A DNA stretch of 43,722 bases, from NCBI RefSeq assembly GCF_000003605.2, contig NW_003126883.1, positions 998,917-1,042,638 on the forward strand, written 5' to 3'. The stretch is from Saccoglossus kowalevskii. Its lineage: Eukaryota; Hemichordata; Enteropneusta; Harrimaniidae. Below the pieces are notes generated by a model that was given only the letters and a program-made list of their open reading frames with translations, had not been told where the DNA came from and ran no database searches. The stretch's first letter is position 1. Each line of letters opens with the position of its first letter. Shown piece after piece: positions 11,904 to 22,130 of this stretch. Made by a program: the position numbers and the translations under genes.

Positions 11904-13178
11904 TTAACTTGGTCTTGGCAACACTTGCACAGTTCCTATCGCTGAATTGTTTGTTATAAATGTGTTATCTGTTAAAAGACTACTTGCCGTGGTCATCGGC
12001 TGTGCGGCTATCGTACTAGTGAAAGCGGTTGGTGGACTAACGTTCATGCCCCTTAGACTGGAGTACATGTCGTAAGTAGTTGCCGCCGTTGCCGCCTGTG
12101 CGTGGTGAAAGTGTGGGTAGAAATAGCCGGATTGCACAGCACTCGTTGTAACGTTACTCAGACCGAACGTGGTGGGTGTTGCAACCCCGAGTCCCGATCT
12201 CAGAGACGCCAGCGTTTGAGCTGACGGTGAAAGAGTGTTCTGGTGGTGAGGTGACGCATATGACGCGTCTGTGCCTATGAGTCTGTCGACTGAAAAGTTG
12301 TGGCTGCCAAGGGGTCGACTCATGGTTGGACTTGGTGTAAATAAGCTGTTGTAGTGCGAAGTGTGAAGACCGCCAGCAGTTGCCGTGTAGCGTAGAGCAT
12401 TGCTGGCAGCAGCGTGCTGAGGTAGCGATGGTAACATGTGCGATGCTGGCCAATACATAGGATATGGTTTAATATCACTTTGTAGAGGGTATCCACCACC
12501 ATGGAGCCGTGGGTGTCTTTTCAACTGTGCAAGCCTGTTACGAGAAGCTGACGTTGAGCGACGACGAAGTTTTCCCGTAGTTCCCCCGATGAAGACATCG
12601 TCACTAGAAGGGTCCAGCATCCAGTAGTTGCCTTTGCCTGGATCATCGTAATGCCTCGGTACTTTCACAAAACATTTGTTGAGACTTAAATTGTGTCGAA
12701 TTGAGTTCTGCCAACCTTGTTTGTTTTCTCGATAGTATGGAAAGTGCTTCATAATAAATTCATAAATTCCATTTAGCGTTAGTCTCTTTTCAGGGCTCTG
12801 TCGTATTGCCATCATGATCAATGCGTTGTAACTGAATGGGGGTTTCTCACCGTACTTATTACGAGGCGGACTGCTTCCATTACTGCTCCCAGTTTGTTTA
12901 TTTCCATCGTCCTTCTTTGATTCACTCTCTCTGTTTCCAGAATGGTTAGCATTTTCGTCGTTGCTTTCCATCGTTTCTCCGTTGTCGTGCACTTTTTCCG
13001 CCATCTCGTCCGAGTCATGTAGATTCCCGTTCTCGTTCACAACCATGTCCTCGATCTCCTTCTCCTTCTGTGGAAGCATGCTGTCTATGGTGAACGAGCT
13101 CTTAATGCCTATCGTCTTGGTGGTGGTGGTTGTTGTTGTTGTACCACCGTCTTTCGCCATCATTTCAATTTTCACCAT
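11904..13178 (-). CDS. FoxG: Forkhead box G transcription factor (FoxG / BF-1 / Slp class), single exon
   Basis: This is a nuclear DNA-binding regulator; FoxG family members pattern anterior neural and sensory tissue, largely as repressors. The frame encodes 424 residues, close to vertebrate FoxG1 (~490), in one exon as in vertebrates. The forkhead domain (about 112-205) starts [20 protein letters not shown] and contains the recognition helix [15 protein letters not shown] (156-170) and the wing [20 protein letters not shown], diagnostic of FoxG. N-terminal features are a Thr8 run (13-20) and [11 protein letters not shown] (26-36), an eh1-like Groucho-binding motif. An acidic Ser/Asn/Glu linker (about 40-107) follows. 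C-terminal blocks shared with vertebrate FoxG1 are MYWP (241-244), FSVDRLIG (295-302, a second eh1-like motif) and GYFYPHF (351-357). The start has G at -3 and G at +4, with an in-frame TAA 18 nt upstream (13194-13196). The frame is intact. Only the assignment to species is uncertain. Confidence 0.97.
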   Translation of the reverse strand: MVKIEMMAKDGGTTTTTTTTKTIGIKSSFTIDSMLPQKEKEIEDMVVNENGNLHDSDEMAEKVHDNGETMESNDENANHSGNRESESKKDDGNKQTGSSNGSSPPRNKYGEKPPFSYNALIMMAIRQSPEKRLTLNGIYEFIMKHFPYYRENKQGWQNSIRHNLSLNKCFVKVPRHYDDPGKGNYWMLDPSSDDVFIGGTTGKLRRRSTSASRNRLAQLKRHPRLHGGGYPLQSDIKPYPMYWPASHMLPSLPQHAAASNALRYTATAGGLHTSHYNSLFTPSPTMSRPLGSHNFSVDRLIGTDASYASPHHQNTLSPSAQTLASLRSGLGVATPTTFGLSNVTTSAVQSGYFYPHFHHAQAATAATTYDMYSSLRGMNVSPPTAFTSTIAAQPMTTASSLLTDNTFITNNSAIGTVQVLPRPS

Positions 13179-13245
13179 TACTGCAAACCGGTATTACGTA
13201 GCTTGTTTTGTATTTGTCGGTTGAGTTGTCCTGTATGCGTGTCAT
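13165..13245 (-). CDS. Overlapping upstream ORF in FoxG leader (26 aa)
   Basis: The ATG at 13245-13243 opens a 26-codon frame that runs over the FoxG start codon and stops at a TGA (13167-13165) 12-14 nt inside the FoxG CDS, in a different frame. Its initiation context is weak (T at -3, A at +4), whereas the FoxG ATG is strong, so leaky scanning would allow FoxG translation while lowering output. Overlapping uORFs generally repress the main frame. The peptide has no recognisable motif. It is in the mRNA only if transcription starts upstream of 13245, as the TATA/Inr pair predicts. Confidence 0.5.
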   Translation of the reverse strand: MTRIQDNSTDKYKTSYVIPVCSNGEN

Positions 13246-13287
13246 CCAAAACGTCACTGCTACGGCGCTGTGCTATCACTAACGACT

Positions 13288-13292
13288 ACTGA
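13288..13292 (-). promoter_or_regulatory. Initiator-like TCAGT, predicted FoxG transcription start (A at 13290)
   Basis: On the FoxG strand the sequence reads GATTCAGTAGTCG. TCAGT matches the arthropod/animal Inr core, with the predicted +1 A at 13290. The first T of the TATA box is at exactly -31. This predicts a 5' UTR of 112 nt. The Inr motif alone is weak; the spacing to TATA is what makes it credible. Confidence 0.55.
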
Positions 13293-13313
13293 ATCAAGTT
13301 GGCAAACTTGTAG

Positions 13314-13321
13314 TTTATATA
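13314..13321 (-). promoter_or_regulatory. TATA box (TATATAAA) of FoxG
   Basis: GTTTATATAC on the plus strand reads GTATATAAAC on the gene strand, a full TATATAAA match. It lies 136-143 nt upstream of the start codon and ends about 24 nt upstream of the predicted +1 at 13290, the canonical distance for TBP-directed initiation. Confidence 0.6.
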
Positions 13322-13383
13322 CGGTAACCTCAATACAGCCGTGTGTACGCTTGTTGTCGTGAATAAGAATAATTCTATTAAGC

Positions 13384-13493
13384 AGCTGTCAAACAATGAA
13401 TGCGACCACCCAAAGTTTGCTGCGCTTAGCCAATCACGACGCGGTATAATACGCCCCTTAGGGGACCTCATTATGTCTCTGTTTTGAACCAAT
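13384..13493. promoter_or_regulatory. FoxG proximal promoter cluster: E-box, SOX, GLI and two CCAAT motifs
   Basis: Within 110 bp, 94-203 bp upstream of the predicted start, are five motifs: CAGCTG E-box (13384-13389), SOX-type AACAATG (13392-13398), GACCACCCA (13404-13412), a perfect GLI/Ci 9-mer in reverse, and CCAAT at 13430-13434 and 13489-13493 (inverted relative to the gene). CCAAT boxes near -140 and -200 fit NF-Y. SOX and GLI sites 5 bp apart recall SoxB1/Gli enhancers of neural genes, and vertebrate Foxg1 expression depends on Hedgehog signalling. Function here is inferred from motifs only. Confidence 0.45.
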
Positions 13494-13720
13494 CGCGGCT
13501 TAGAATGGAACTGTGTTTGTCCATGTCTTGTTGTCCCTCCCAGTGGATTGTTCTGACGACAGAAAGCAATCATATTTTGCCTATTATCTGTTTTGAAAGT
13601 CGTCGACTTCGTGAACAAAACAAAGAATAATCACATGTAGAAATCACGGAGGAGTTGTTACTGTAAATAAGCCAACGTGCGATGCTCCAGTCGTTTTACA
13701 AATACCATACGTGTAGTAAA
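13494..13720. other. Upstream FoxG flank
   Basis: Between the CCAAT cluster and the E2F-like palindrome I see no further strong motif. The open frame at 13286-13618 (-) overlaps the promoter, shows no domain and is most likely chance. Confidence 0.45.
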
Positions 13721-13730
13721 TTGGCGCCAA
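13721..13730. promoter_or_regulatory. E2F-type palindrome TTGGCGCCAA
   Basis: This perfect 10-bp palindrome contains the E2F core GGCGCC with flanking TT/AA, 431-440 bp upstream of the predicted FoxG start. It is a single site in an AT-rich context with no evidence of use; chance is possible. Confidence 0.3.
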
Positions 13731-16700
13731 TATATATTTTTTCAATTATTATTTCGATCAGGATTTGTGTTACATTTTTGCACAATATTGGTCAGAGCAT
13801 TAGTGTTGTGACAACAAACGTTTTTCAGTGTTTTTTTTCTCCTAGCCAATTACATTGTTATTAGCAAAGACAATGTAACTGTTGAGTTTTCACTATGTTG
13901 GTTGATTGTAATTTGATGAATGAACGACAAATAGTAGAAGACAATGGACTGAAAAAAGGGTGGAAGAAAGGCCAGGAACGAATCGTAAAAAGATAAGGAT
14001 TCTTTTCATCCAGTGGAAACTCTTCAAAACTTATTTGTCTCGTTTTGTAAAGAGTGGTTGACACACGGCGTAACCATTCAGTGGTACGAGCCGGGCCACG
14101 AATTGAAGCACAGGTTACACGTATGAGATGGAAGACGGGCAGACTCCAGTCTCATGTAATAGTGTCCTCGGGGGAGGCCTTTTTTCCTTAATGGATCTAC
14201 TCATCAAAATGCGCCACCAACTAAGTTTGGAGCTGTAGCCCAGACCCTTTTTTTCTCCCAGAACAACTGTGACCCTTTTGACAAACACTGTCAAAACATA
14301 GCCCTGCAACCACGCTTGACACAGACCATCCTAATCAAACTGCACTGACAAATATTTTCTTAAGAAAGAGCTACAAACAGTAAAGTTTGTGTAAACTTAG
14401 CCGTTTGTCTTAGAGAACAGTTTGTTATTGCAGAGAGCCATGTTACACGGCTACTTTAAGATTTCCCCAACAAACTTGGCGAGTCAGCTTATCGTAAAAG
14501 GAAATCTTTCTAAGCGAGATTGAAAGCGTGTCAGACTAACATGGAGGTTCATTTGCGTTTTCGTCCAATGCACTGGAATCATGACTGTGTCAAAATATCG
14601 GTTGATAGTGACGTGTATTTCAAAGAGAATGACTTCGTTTCCCACTCAAACCACCAGGGACGCACTCAAGGGGAAAAAACGCAAAACATTTCAACGCAGT
14701 GATGCCCAAAACCAGAAAACGTGTCGATTTGGTTGTTTTGCTCCCAAACCCCTACGGAAATGTCTTACAAATAGAGTGTGATATTTGCCGAAAATGCGAA
14801 TCACACCAATTAGTACGTTTTGCCATCGGAATAAAGCAGATCTACCATTATATTAGACACATATACAACCAACATGTGTCCATTTCATTGGCCGTTTGCT
14901 TCAAGAAAAAAAGACCGTATTGATAGAGATAACTCTAACATTTGTCCAACAAAGGACTTACGTTTAACGTCGCCATGACAACGTTGCTTAGTTAGGCATA
15001 ATCTTCAACGCAAGGTTCCAGGGCAGCGAAAGAAAATGGCGCTCACCACAGTAACGGTTTCAAATCTCGAAGGCAACTGTCACCAATGAGTGTAGTTAAC
15101 ATGTTTACACTTAATATTGAAAAGAACTTTGAAAATCGCATGTATAGTTAGTGTCACATATCCACAGCACGTACTTGTGCTCATTCTCTTCTCTCAATGT
15201 ACGAGAAGAGGGGTTTATAAAAAAAGAAGTTTTGCTTTACACCGAGACTGTGTGTGGTAGTTTTGGTGTAAACGGATATTTTAATGGGTTTCGACCTTTA
15301 CAGTCAAGCCAGTGCGTTTTCTGCAACATTTTGCCGAGTATTTTCAGACCTGTTATATCGTGATAGAAGTTTTACCACTGTATATACGCAGCATACGATA
15401 GACCGCTATTGTGCCGTTATCATGGATTAGGTACAACTCAGTGTGAACGACGTAAGATGAGATTGAACTACGTTTACCGTTAACGATCTTTAAATATATT
15501 TAATAACTTTCTTAAGAAAACAAATTGCAGGTCGTCCCTCCCCCATGTGTGTATACCACTTCTTTGTTTGACGAGGCGTCAAGACGGGGGCTAACCGTCG
15601 ACCAAAATAGAAGCACTGGGCGAAGGTAAATAAATAAATATATTATGGCATGGCCAACTGAGTGCTTCTATAAGTGACATGCCTCGCGACCAGTCACTTG
15701 AAAACTTCGTTTACGTTGTATACACTAAGAGTTGTTACTTGGAGAAGCACTTAGTTTTATCGGACTATCGGGGTATTGAGAATGTGACTCTAGAAGCCTG
15801 GGAAATCGACTCGTTTGCACAAATACAATCTGCTCTATTTACGCCACTTCACGATCCAAACACCACGGCCAGATAGAGTTCGCAACAGATTGCTTGTGTT
15901 TGCCGGTAATTGTATTTACATAGTATCATTATCGTTTGTGGGCAATGGCCACCCCAGCCCCTTCTAGCCGAGATGGAGCTGGTGACAGTTATGCAATGAT
16001 ACACAGCCCCTTGTGCATTCAGCGTTTTAAGTGAAATACGCCGTAGCCGACCGAGAGAGGATCTGTGCGACCCCTGGGAAGCATGACTCGTGCCCGGTGG
16101 CTATTAAGTGGAATTCTCCTAGCTACGATAAGATTACGGTCCCTCAGTGTCCGACTCTCAGGGTATGCGTGTTAGACATAGTTTTCACCAGAAATCATTC
16201 CTTATCTAATTTTGTTCTCAAGTCGCTGAGTTCTATAATGGTTTGCTTAAGGAGCTATAGATAACAGTTTTTGTTTTTTTCTATGGTTGTCACATCGATT
16301 TTTTTCATCATTTGTTTTGATAGTCCCATCGACTGGTTGGCCATGATAGTCATTACGTCGGCCATGATATCAGTTTTGTCCGGATAACTACTGTTTGCGT
16401 CTACTTTCAAAATATATATTACGCGGCGTGAGCACTGAAGTGTTAAGACAAAGTAGCGACCAACCCGAATCTCCCGCCTACTTTTCTTCATATTGTCCTC
16501 AATATTACGGTCCGGTGAGAACATTACTACAACCCTTGGCTATGCTTCACCGCGCTACATTAAAAATCAATTACATGACCCCGCCAAGGCTAAGAACCGA
16601 GGCGGTGCTCTGAGACTCCACACTCACTTGCATTGACTGATGGAGTGAGCGTGCGGTGGGTCGTGACATCGCTGACCGAAATGTGCCTACAGCTAACAAC

Positions 16701-17260
16701 TCTTGCGAAAACAGTAAATCAATTCCTTGAAAGTTCGACCAGCCATCGCCAGAAACGATACAATCTTGAAGTTGATATATTTTAACGGACGATGGGCAGG
16801 GTATATTAAAAAGCTGTATCAACAAACAAACCGGAGACGTGCGTGGAGCCTAGTTATCATTTGGTGGCTGGACGATGATGGCTCAATGAACTGTTCTTAA
16901 TGTACGCCATCGGGAATTTTTAAAATGCGTCACTGTCAGCCGCATACATCCCAGGCCCATGGTTCGGTTGTCTCAGCTGTTTCGGTTTTAAATTTCATCA
17001 GACTGAGATACGTTTGAATTGTTCTGTCGCGCTCTGTGATATTAGTGAATACTGGGTAACTTTAATCATGTGTGGTGCATACATTACAATCATACAATCT
17101 CATACATGCTGTCAGCATGGACTTAAAGAATATTTTTTAATGTCTTTGTACACCCGGCAAATTAACTCCGACAGTGAATGTTATTGTCTCTGTTCTAGAC
17201 CTCGAACAAACCTCGACTTTTTCGTGTTACATGTTGCTTTAGTGCTGTTCTTCATCGCCA
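13731..17260. other. Upstream gene desert, no gene supported
   Basis: Only short open frames are present (the longest about 89 codons, 16255-16524 minus), and none carries a recognisable domain. A GC-richer block at about 16.03-16.70 kb stands out against the AT-rich background and could be a conserved noncoding element. An AAAATGGCGC motif is near 15035. No transposon or RNA gene was recognised. Confidence 0.5.
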
Positions 17261-17290
17261 AAATGGCCGCCACGTTTAAATGGCCGCCAC
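17261..17290 (+). repeat. Tandem pair of AAATGGCCGCCAC (YY1/Pho-like)
   Basis: AAATGGCCGCCAC occurs at 17261-17273 and again at 17278-17290, 17 bp apart. The CCAT/ATGG core with an A-rich 5' side and GC-rich 3' side resembles YY1/Pleiohomeotic sites (AAnATGGCGGC), but differs at one base of the core (GGCCGC rather than GGCGGC). The same octamer ATGGCCGC is scattered elsewhere in the window. Confidence 0.5.
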
Positions 17291-18210
17291 CGCGTGTGTT
17301 TTGTTGTGGTGCATAAAACAGATACCAATATTTTCGTAAAAAGAGATATTTTGAACATTGTTTAAAAAAAAAACATACTCGACCAATAAATAAAGCACAT
17401 TAACGCAATCTTAAGGAAAATAGGTATTACAGCTAGCGATATCTGTGTATATGATGAAATGAAAAAAAAATGTTTTCGTTTGTGTAGCTCACGTTTGTGA
17501 TTTCTCGTGCATCCATGTGAATGGGCTTGTATTCGACAGCCCACTGGCTGTACTTATTGTTAGAAATTCTAACTTTTCATAAGCTACCGTTAGTGAGCAT
17601 GTTTTGCCTCAAGATGATCTATTCAGCTGAGAGTGAAGGAAAGTACGTGGTCAATGAGCGATATCATGCGTATATCAGCGTATATTTCCCTGGCTCTAAG
17701 CCAGTTTTGTTGGAAACCCAGTGTTTGTTTCATTGTTCTTTTTGGCATTAATCGGAATAAAACGTACATAATGGAATAATTTATTGCTAATGGGAAATAT
17801 GCTCAAGTGATTAAAACAATGAATTGATGAGCATCTAATTGTTCGATCAATTAATTCCTACATCGTGCGAAACGTACACATTGTGTTCAATTTGTCCTTT
17901 TAAATTGTGTGATTGGTGGGCGTAGTCCCGGTCGAGTGGATTGAGATGTGCTTTGTAATGCTCCGGTCAATGTTCTGACGACAAAATGTGTGTTAACGTG
18001 AGGGAGTGGCTATAATTGATCTATACTATCCAGCGTGATTAATGATTGTCAGTTCTGCTCACACCATTTGTGCCTGGGGGTGTTCGGACTGTTCTTCCGG
18101 TTTTAGTCTTCCGATTCGTGTGAAATTCACACTTTTTTTGCAGATTTTCATAATTAAAATACAGAAAAAAAACATTAAATTGTCAATGGTGTGAAAAAGA
18201 AGCATTTGAT
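17291..18210. other. Desert with SOX and homeodomain motifs (about 17.76-17.96 kb)
   Basis: No gene is seen. The stretch 17760-17960 carries a SOX-type AACAATG (17815-17821), several TAATTA/ATTAAT homeodomain-type cores, and an ATTGATGAGC sequence. This could be a FoxG enhancer about 4.5 kb upstream, but the evidence is motif density only. A 15-bp near-palindrome GTGTGAAATTCACAC is at 18118-18132. Confidence 0.3.
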
Positions 18211-18300
18211 TAGCACCTTCGTGATTTGAACCCCGGGGCCTTCAATCATTGGCCATTCTGCAGTCAGACTCCCACGGTCTTAGCGTTATACGCTAAAAAC
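18211..18300 (-). mobile_element. tRNA-derived SINE-like head
   Basis: The minus strand reads as a decayed tRNA. A D-arm-like AGCGT-ATA-ACGCT hairpin and GCTAAGAC come first. An anticodon-arm segment CTGACTGCAGAA follows, which resembles the tRNA-Cys(GCA) loop. It ends with GGCCCCGGGGTTCAAATC, which contains a perfect B-box (GGTTCAAATC). The anticodon-to-T-arm distance is longer than in a real tRNA and the T-stem does not close, so it is not a working tRNA gene. The A/B-box pattern and the T-rich sequence after it (about 18.13-18.20 kb) suit a degraded tRNA-SINE. Confidence 0.45.
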
Positions 18301-18308
18301 CTCAAATC

Positions 18309-18351
18309 TCAAGTGTTACGTCACATTTTTTTCAGAAATGTTAACACTTGA
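18309..18351. repeat. 10-bp perfect inverted repeat
   Basis: TCAAGTGTTA (18309-18318) and TAACACTTGA (18342-18351) are exact reverse complements across a 23-nt spacer. They sit just upstream of the SINE-like head in its own orientation. They could be transposon ends, a protein-binding palindrome, or chance. Confidence 0.5.
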
Positions 18352-21300
18352 AGTCCCCCTGAGTGTTTGGCTCTCGCCTGTTTTGAGTGAAAACTTTGCG
18401 TGGGAGTGGAGGTACACATGCTGACTCAATAAAACAGGGCTGCTGCGGTTGACAATAACAGTAGCAATGGCTTTAAACGGGAGTCAAATGAACCGCATAA
18501 CCACCACAAACTCATGAATTACAGTACATCTCTTAAACATGTTTCACATTTGTGTGCGGTTTCTCCCTCATTTTTCTATTTACCATACTTCAAAAACTTC
18601 AAGTTCCGTCGCGTAATATTATACTAAATAGATTACTTTTTATTATTTTATTTGTGAATTGAGCACTGTCACATTTATGAAATACACCAAACAGACGTAC
18701 ATTTTAATAATCAATGGTGTCAACTTTCAACGTAGTTTAGATTTCATTATTATCGTCATAAAATATTATAAAAATTATAATTTAGAAGGAAATATGTTTG
18801 CCATTAAAACAGTTAAAAGTCTTACATTAGTAATTTGTTATAATTGCTGGCGCCGTTTTATTACCATCATAACGTAAATGAGAAATGTTTGTAGTTTGAA
18901 TATTTCATTTACGGTCTCGAATTTTATCCCGTATACGTCCATCCTCATTACAAACCGCATTGTTATCAGTTGCTTTCGATTTTAGGTAGAACCGTGGACC
19001 AAAATAAACGTATTTATCCGGGGTCCATTTTCACCAATCGCTCGGGCTGCGTATTTACACAATCAAAATAAAAATTCGGGCCGGCGTAATTAGTAAAATT
19101 TGCAACCTGGCGTCGGGAATGCGATGAAAACATCGTGGCTGAATGAACACACAAACACTGTCGATAATTTATGGTTATGGTGTTGTTATTTTATAATTAG
19201 TGTCCATGTTTAATATCATGGTTTTGGGGCTACATACATTTCGAGTTTGGTTGAATTATCTCCATTACGATACGAATAGAGTTGGCGTTGTTTGCAGACT
19301 GTTGCATTGTTAGCGTGACGTTCGTATAACGTAACCAAAACAATGCACTCAATCAATAATAACGAAAATGACACTATAGTCTAGTTAGACAACGCGCGTG
19401 CTGGTCGCCACCAGAAACGGCACTTTGCATAATATAGCATCATTAACTTGAAAATAATCAGAAAATACCAAACTGCAATTCCGGTCGCCGACTGATATTT
19501 ACTGCTTTACCGTGGGAAACCCACCATAACTTATTCTTTCCTGCATTAAATTTGGAAACAATGCAATAATTAACACCCTAATTGCTTAAAATTACTACCA
19601 ATTAAAGTTAATTATTAAATAATTTTCTGAAACAAAAGTTCGATGTTGAATATGGTGAGATAGACATGGGATGCCGAATAACATGCGATTGCCAATAACG
19701 CGCAATGCTCTCAATACAGTGAATGTAATAGCTGTGCATACCACGTGTTGAAATGGTATAATGGCTAGAATAGATGCATGCTGGGTAAAATAGAATGGAA
19801 GAGTCAAACGACTATCCTCTAACTATATATACACCTTCGCGTCGCAATGCTCCGGCTATGATATTCAACAACACTTATAGCTTAGTTGTACATTCCAAGA
19901 TTTCGTTTATTCACGGCATCTAGCGACAGCAGCGGCTTTTGATTTTTTGCGCATACTGTACATGATGTCGTTGAACTAGTTACCTTGGTGACCAAAACAT
20001 GTGAAGTTACGCCATGATCGTGGTGATTCTAAGCACAGCATCCGCGTATAGAGTTAATATAGTTAATGAGAAATAGTGCTGCTTCAAGTTTGAGTCGATG
20101 ATATCATATAGCACTTTTCGCACAATAAAATAAACTATACCGGCCAGCTACAAGTACATATGATGTAAATGTAGGCTATTCAAAAAGATAATTCGAATAA
20201 GCATATAACTTAAATCGAATAATCACCGGAATCACTAATTACCCTGGTAACGAATGTGGATTCGTCTGGACAAACCTTTGAATAAAATGTGCCCACAGGC
20301 CATTGCGTTTTATCGTTAGGTGGGGGACTTTAGGATAAGAGATAACGTTCGTCTCCAATATTTTATCTGGATTTGGAACTAGAAAACACGCAATTTTGCA
20401 AAAAAGAAAAGACTGGCGGGGATAACACGACTGGAACGCTTGTAAACGGGCATGCGCAGTCTTGTTCTTTCGTAACGAGTACAAGTGAATTCAAGCTCAT
20501 GAAGCGGATCAGCACCGTAATTGGCACTTAGTACGGTAGTACCAGTTGTACGAAAAAACTTGTCCAATTCATTGCACCATTTATTTTGTATAGCCATTTG
20601 AGTTCTAGCATCGTGATACGGTCGGGAAATTCAATTTTACAAGGAAAGCGGCAGTTGCCTTTTCCGATATTTCAATATGTGTTACTGATACTCATATATC
20701 TTAGTTAAGATTCTATATGACGATGGACGAATCGTAATGAACGATGATGTATACGTACGGCACTGGCTTGGGGTTTTCATTTATTTATCATCGAATAATC
20801 CCATGCTTTTAATATAATTTGGGGTTTGTCAGATTGTCGACTATCGGTAATATCAAGTTGGTCATTATTATTTTGTTACATGTGTGGTAGATGATATAAA
20901 CGACAATAAAATGAAAATGAACTTGAAAATAACAAACCACACGAGCCATTAAATGAATATGGGATTCCACAGTAATTTGAAAACTATATTTTCATATGGT
21001 CAATTTCTGAAATTAATCGTTCGGAAAGCTGTGACATACTATTATAATCACGAAAGTAAAAACATGGCTGACATTTAAGGCTGCAATCCGGTATATGGCG
21101 TGGCTTATGCACGACCTTGTGGTGATTGGCTCTGTTAGAGGTCCACGAGTCAGAGTGAAAAGGGAAAAAACAAAATGTTGTTTCTTTTCTTTTGTTTGTA
21201 CATCACATACACGACTTACTCGTTGAGATTACATCATTTAGAAAATTACTCATTTTGTGGTTATATCACCGGGCAACGACAGTTTTGTGAATAAATTAAG

Positions 21301-21649
21301 GTTTATTTTTCGTTGTTTCAACTTACAACCTCTTAACCGAACTGGTGAGTTTGTAGCAGAGGTTAGATTAAATTAAAACTTTTGCCAGGATCTATGCACA
21401 GTTGGGCATTGTGTAAATATACAGTATACGGAGTATTATATGATTTTTTCCAATGTGACTGGCGCGATCCTGCCAGTAACGTTACCGGGAAACCAACAAA
21501 ATTACGATACCATTTCCTGTCAGCGGCGAAACTTTTCTGACGTGTTTGTCAACTCAAAATGGGGTACTAAAATCGATACGGGAACCATAAAGTCGGATAA
21601 TGTTATTAATGTCGCCTACGGCCCGGTGCGCTTGGCTATTTAAAAAAAA
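18352..21649. other. Desert with candidate enhancer at about 18.95-19.16 kb
   Basis: No gene is seen; open frames are all under 85 codons with no domain. The block 18950-19160 is less AT-rich than its surroundings. It contains forkhead-type sites (TGTAAATA on minus, 19051-19058), a homeodomain GTAATTAG near 19086 and CATTGTTATC near 18958. Forkhead sites near FoxG could mean autoregulation. This is inference from motifs; sequence conservation would decide. Confidence 0.3.
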
Positions 21650-22130
21650 AAATAATTTAGGCTTTCTTCCATCGGTAGAATAAACATTGCGGCCCGGTTG
21701 TCGTTACGCACAATGCAGGCCCAATAAATTATACAACTCAACATCTTACTGTTCCCACGGCATGCAATATGCATAAAGTCAAGAACACATAATATGAAAA
21801 CCAATTACAGATCATCTCGTGTGTTTATTTAACGGTTTTGGAGTGTAATTATAAATGTATACATCTTTCGATTGCCCTACTCACTTCCTATGACATATCT
21901 GATTACTCGCAACACCAATTGGAAAATGGATTGACGGATGATTGATCGCGCTGTCCTTTGTTTGCAATCAGAGGCAAAACACACCTTATTTCCGAGTAAT
22001 TGTTTTAGTTTAACTACCACGTAACATGTATCATTGTTTGCACATTGCCATTTTTTGTTCTACGGGCAGCACGCAGTGCCACTCAGACACATATAATTGG
22101 TTTCCACAGGTGTGTGTGCGTACTTGCCAT
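21650..22130. promoter_or_regulatory. Candidate cis-regulatory block (motif-dense)
   Basis: This stretch holds an ATATGCATAA POU-like site, TGATTGAT (21939-21946, Pbx/Hox type), CTTTGTT (21956-21962, TCF/SOX type), GTAATTG, and CATTGTT (22032-22038, SOX type), mixed with GC-richer sequence. Such clusters are typical of conserved enhancers around developmental genes. Nothing proves function from one sequence. Confidence 0.25.

Noticed and set aside
12961-13224. Plus-strand frame with a poly-valine run opposite FoxG
   Set aside because: It is the antisense shadow of the FoxG N-terminus; the Val run is the complement of the Thr codons.
18058-18194. Inverted TCACACCATT ... AATGGTGTGA pair as transposon ends
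   Set aside because: Only 10 bp match, no target duplication seen, and the right end abuts the SINE-like tail; not enough to call an element.
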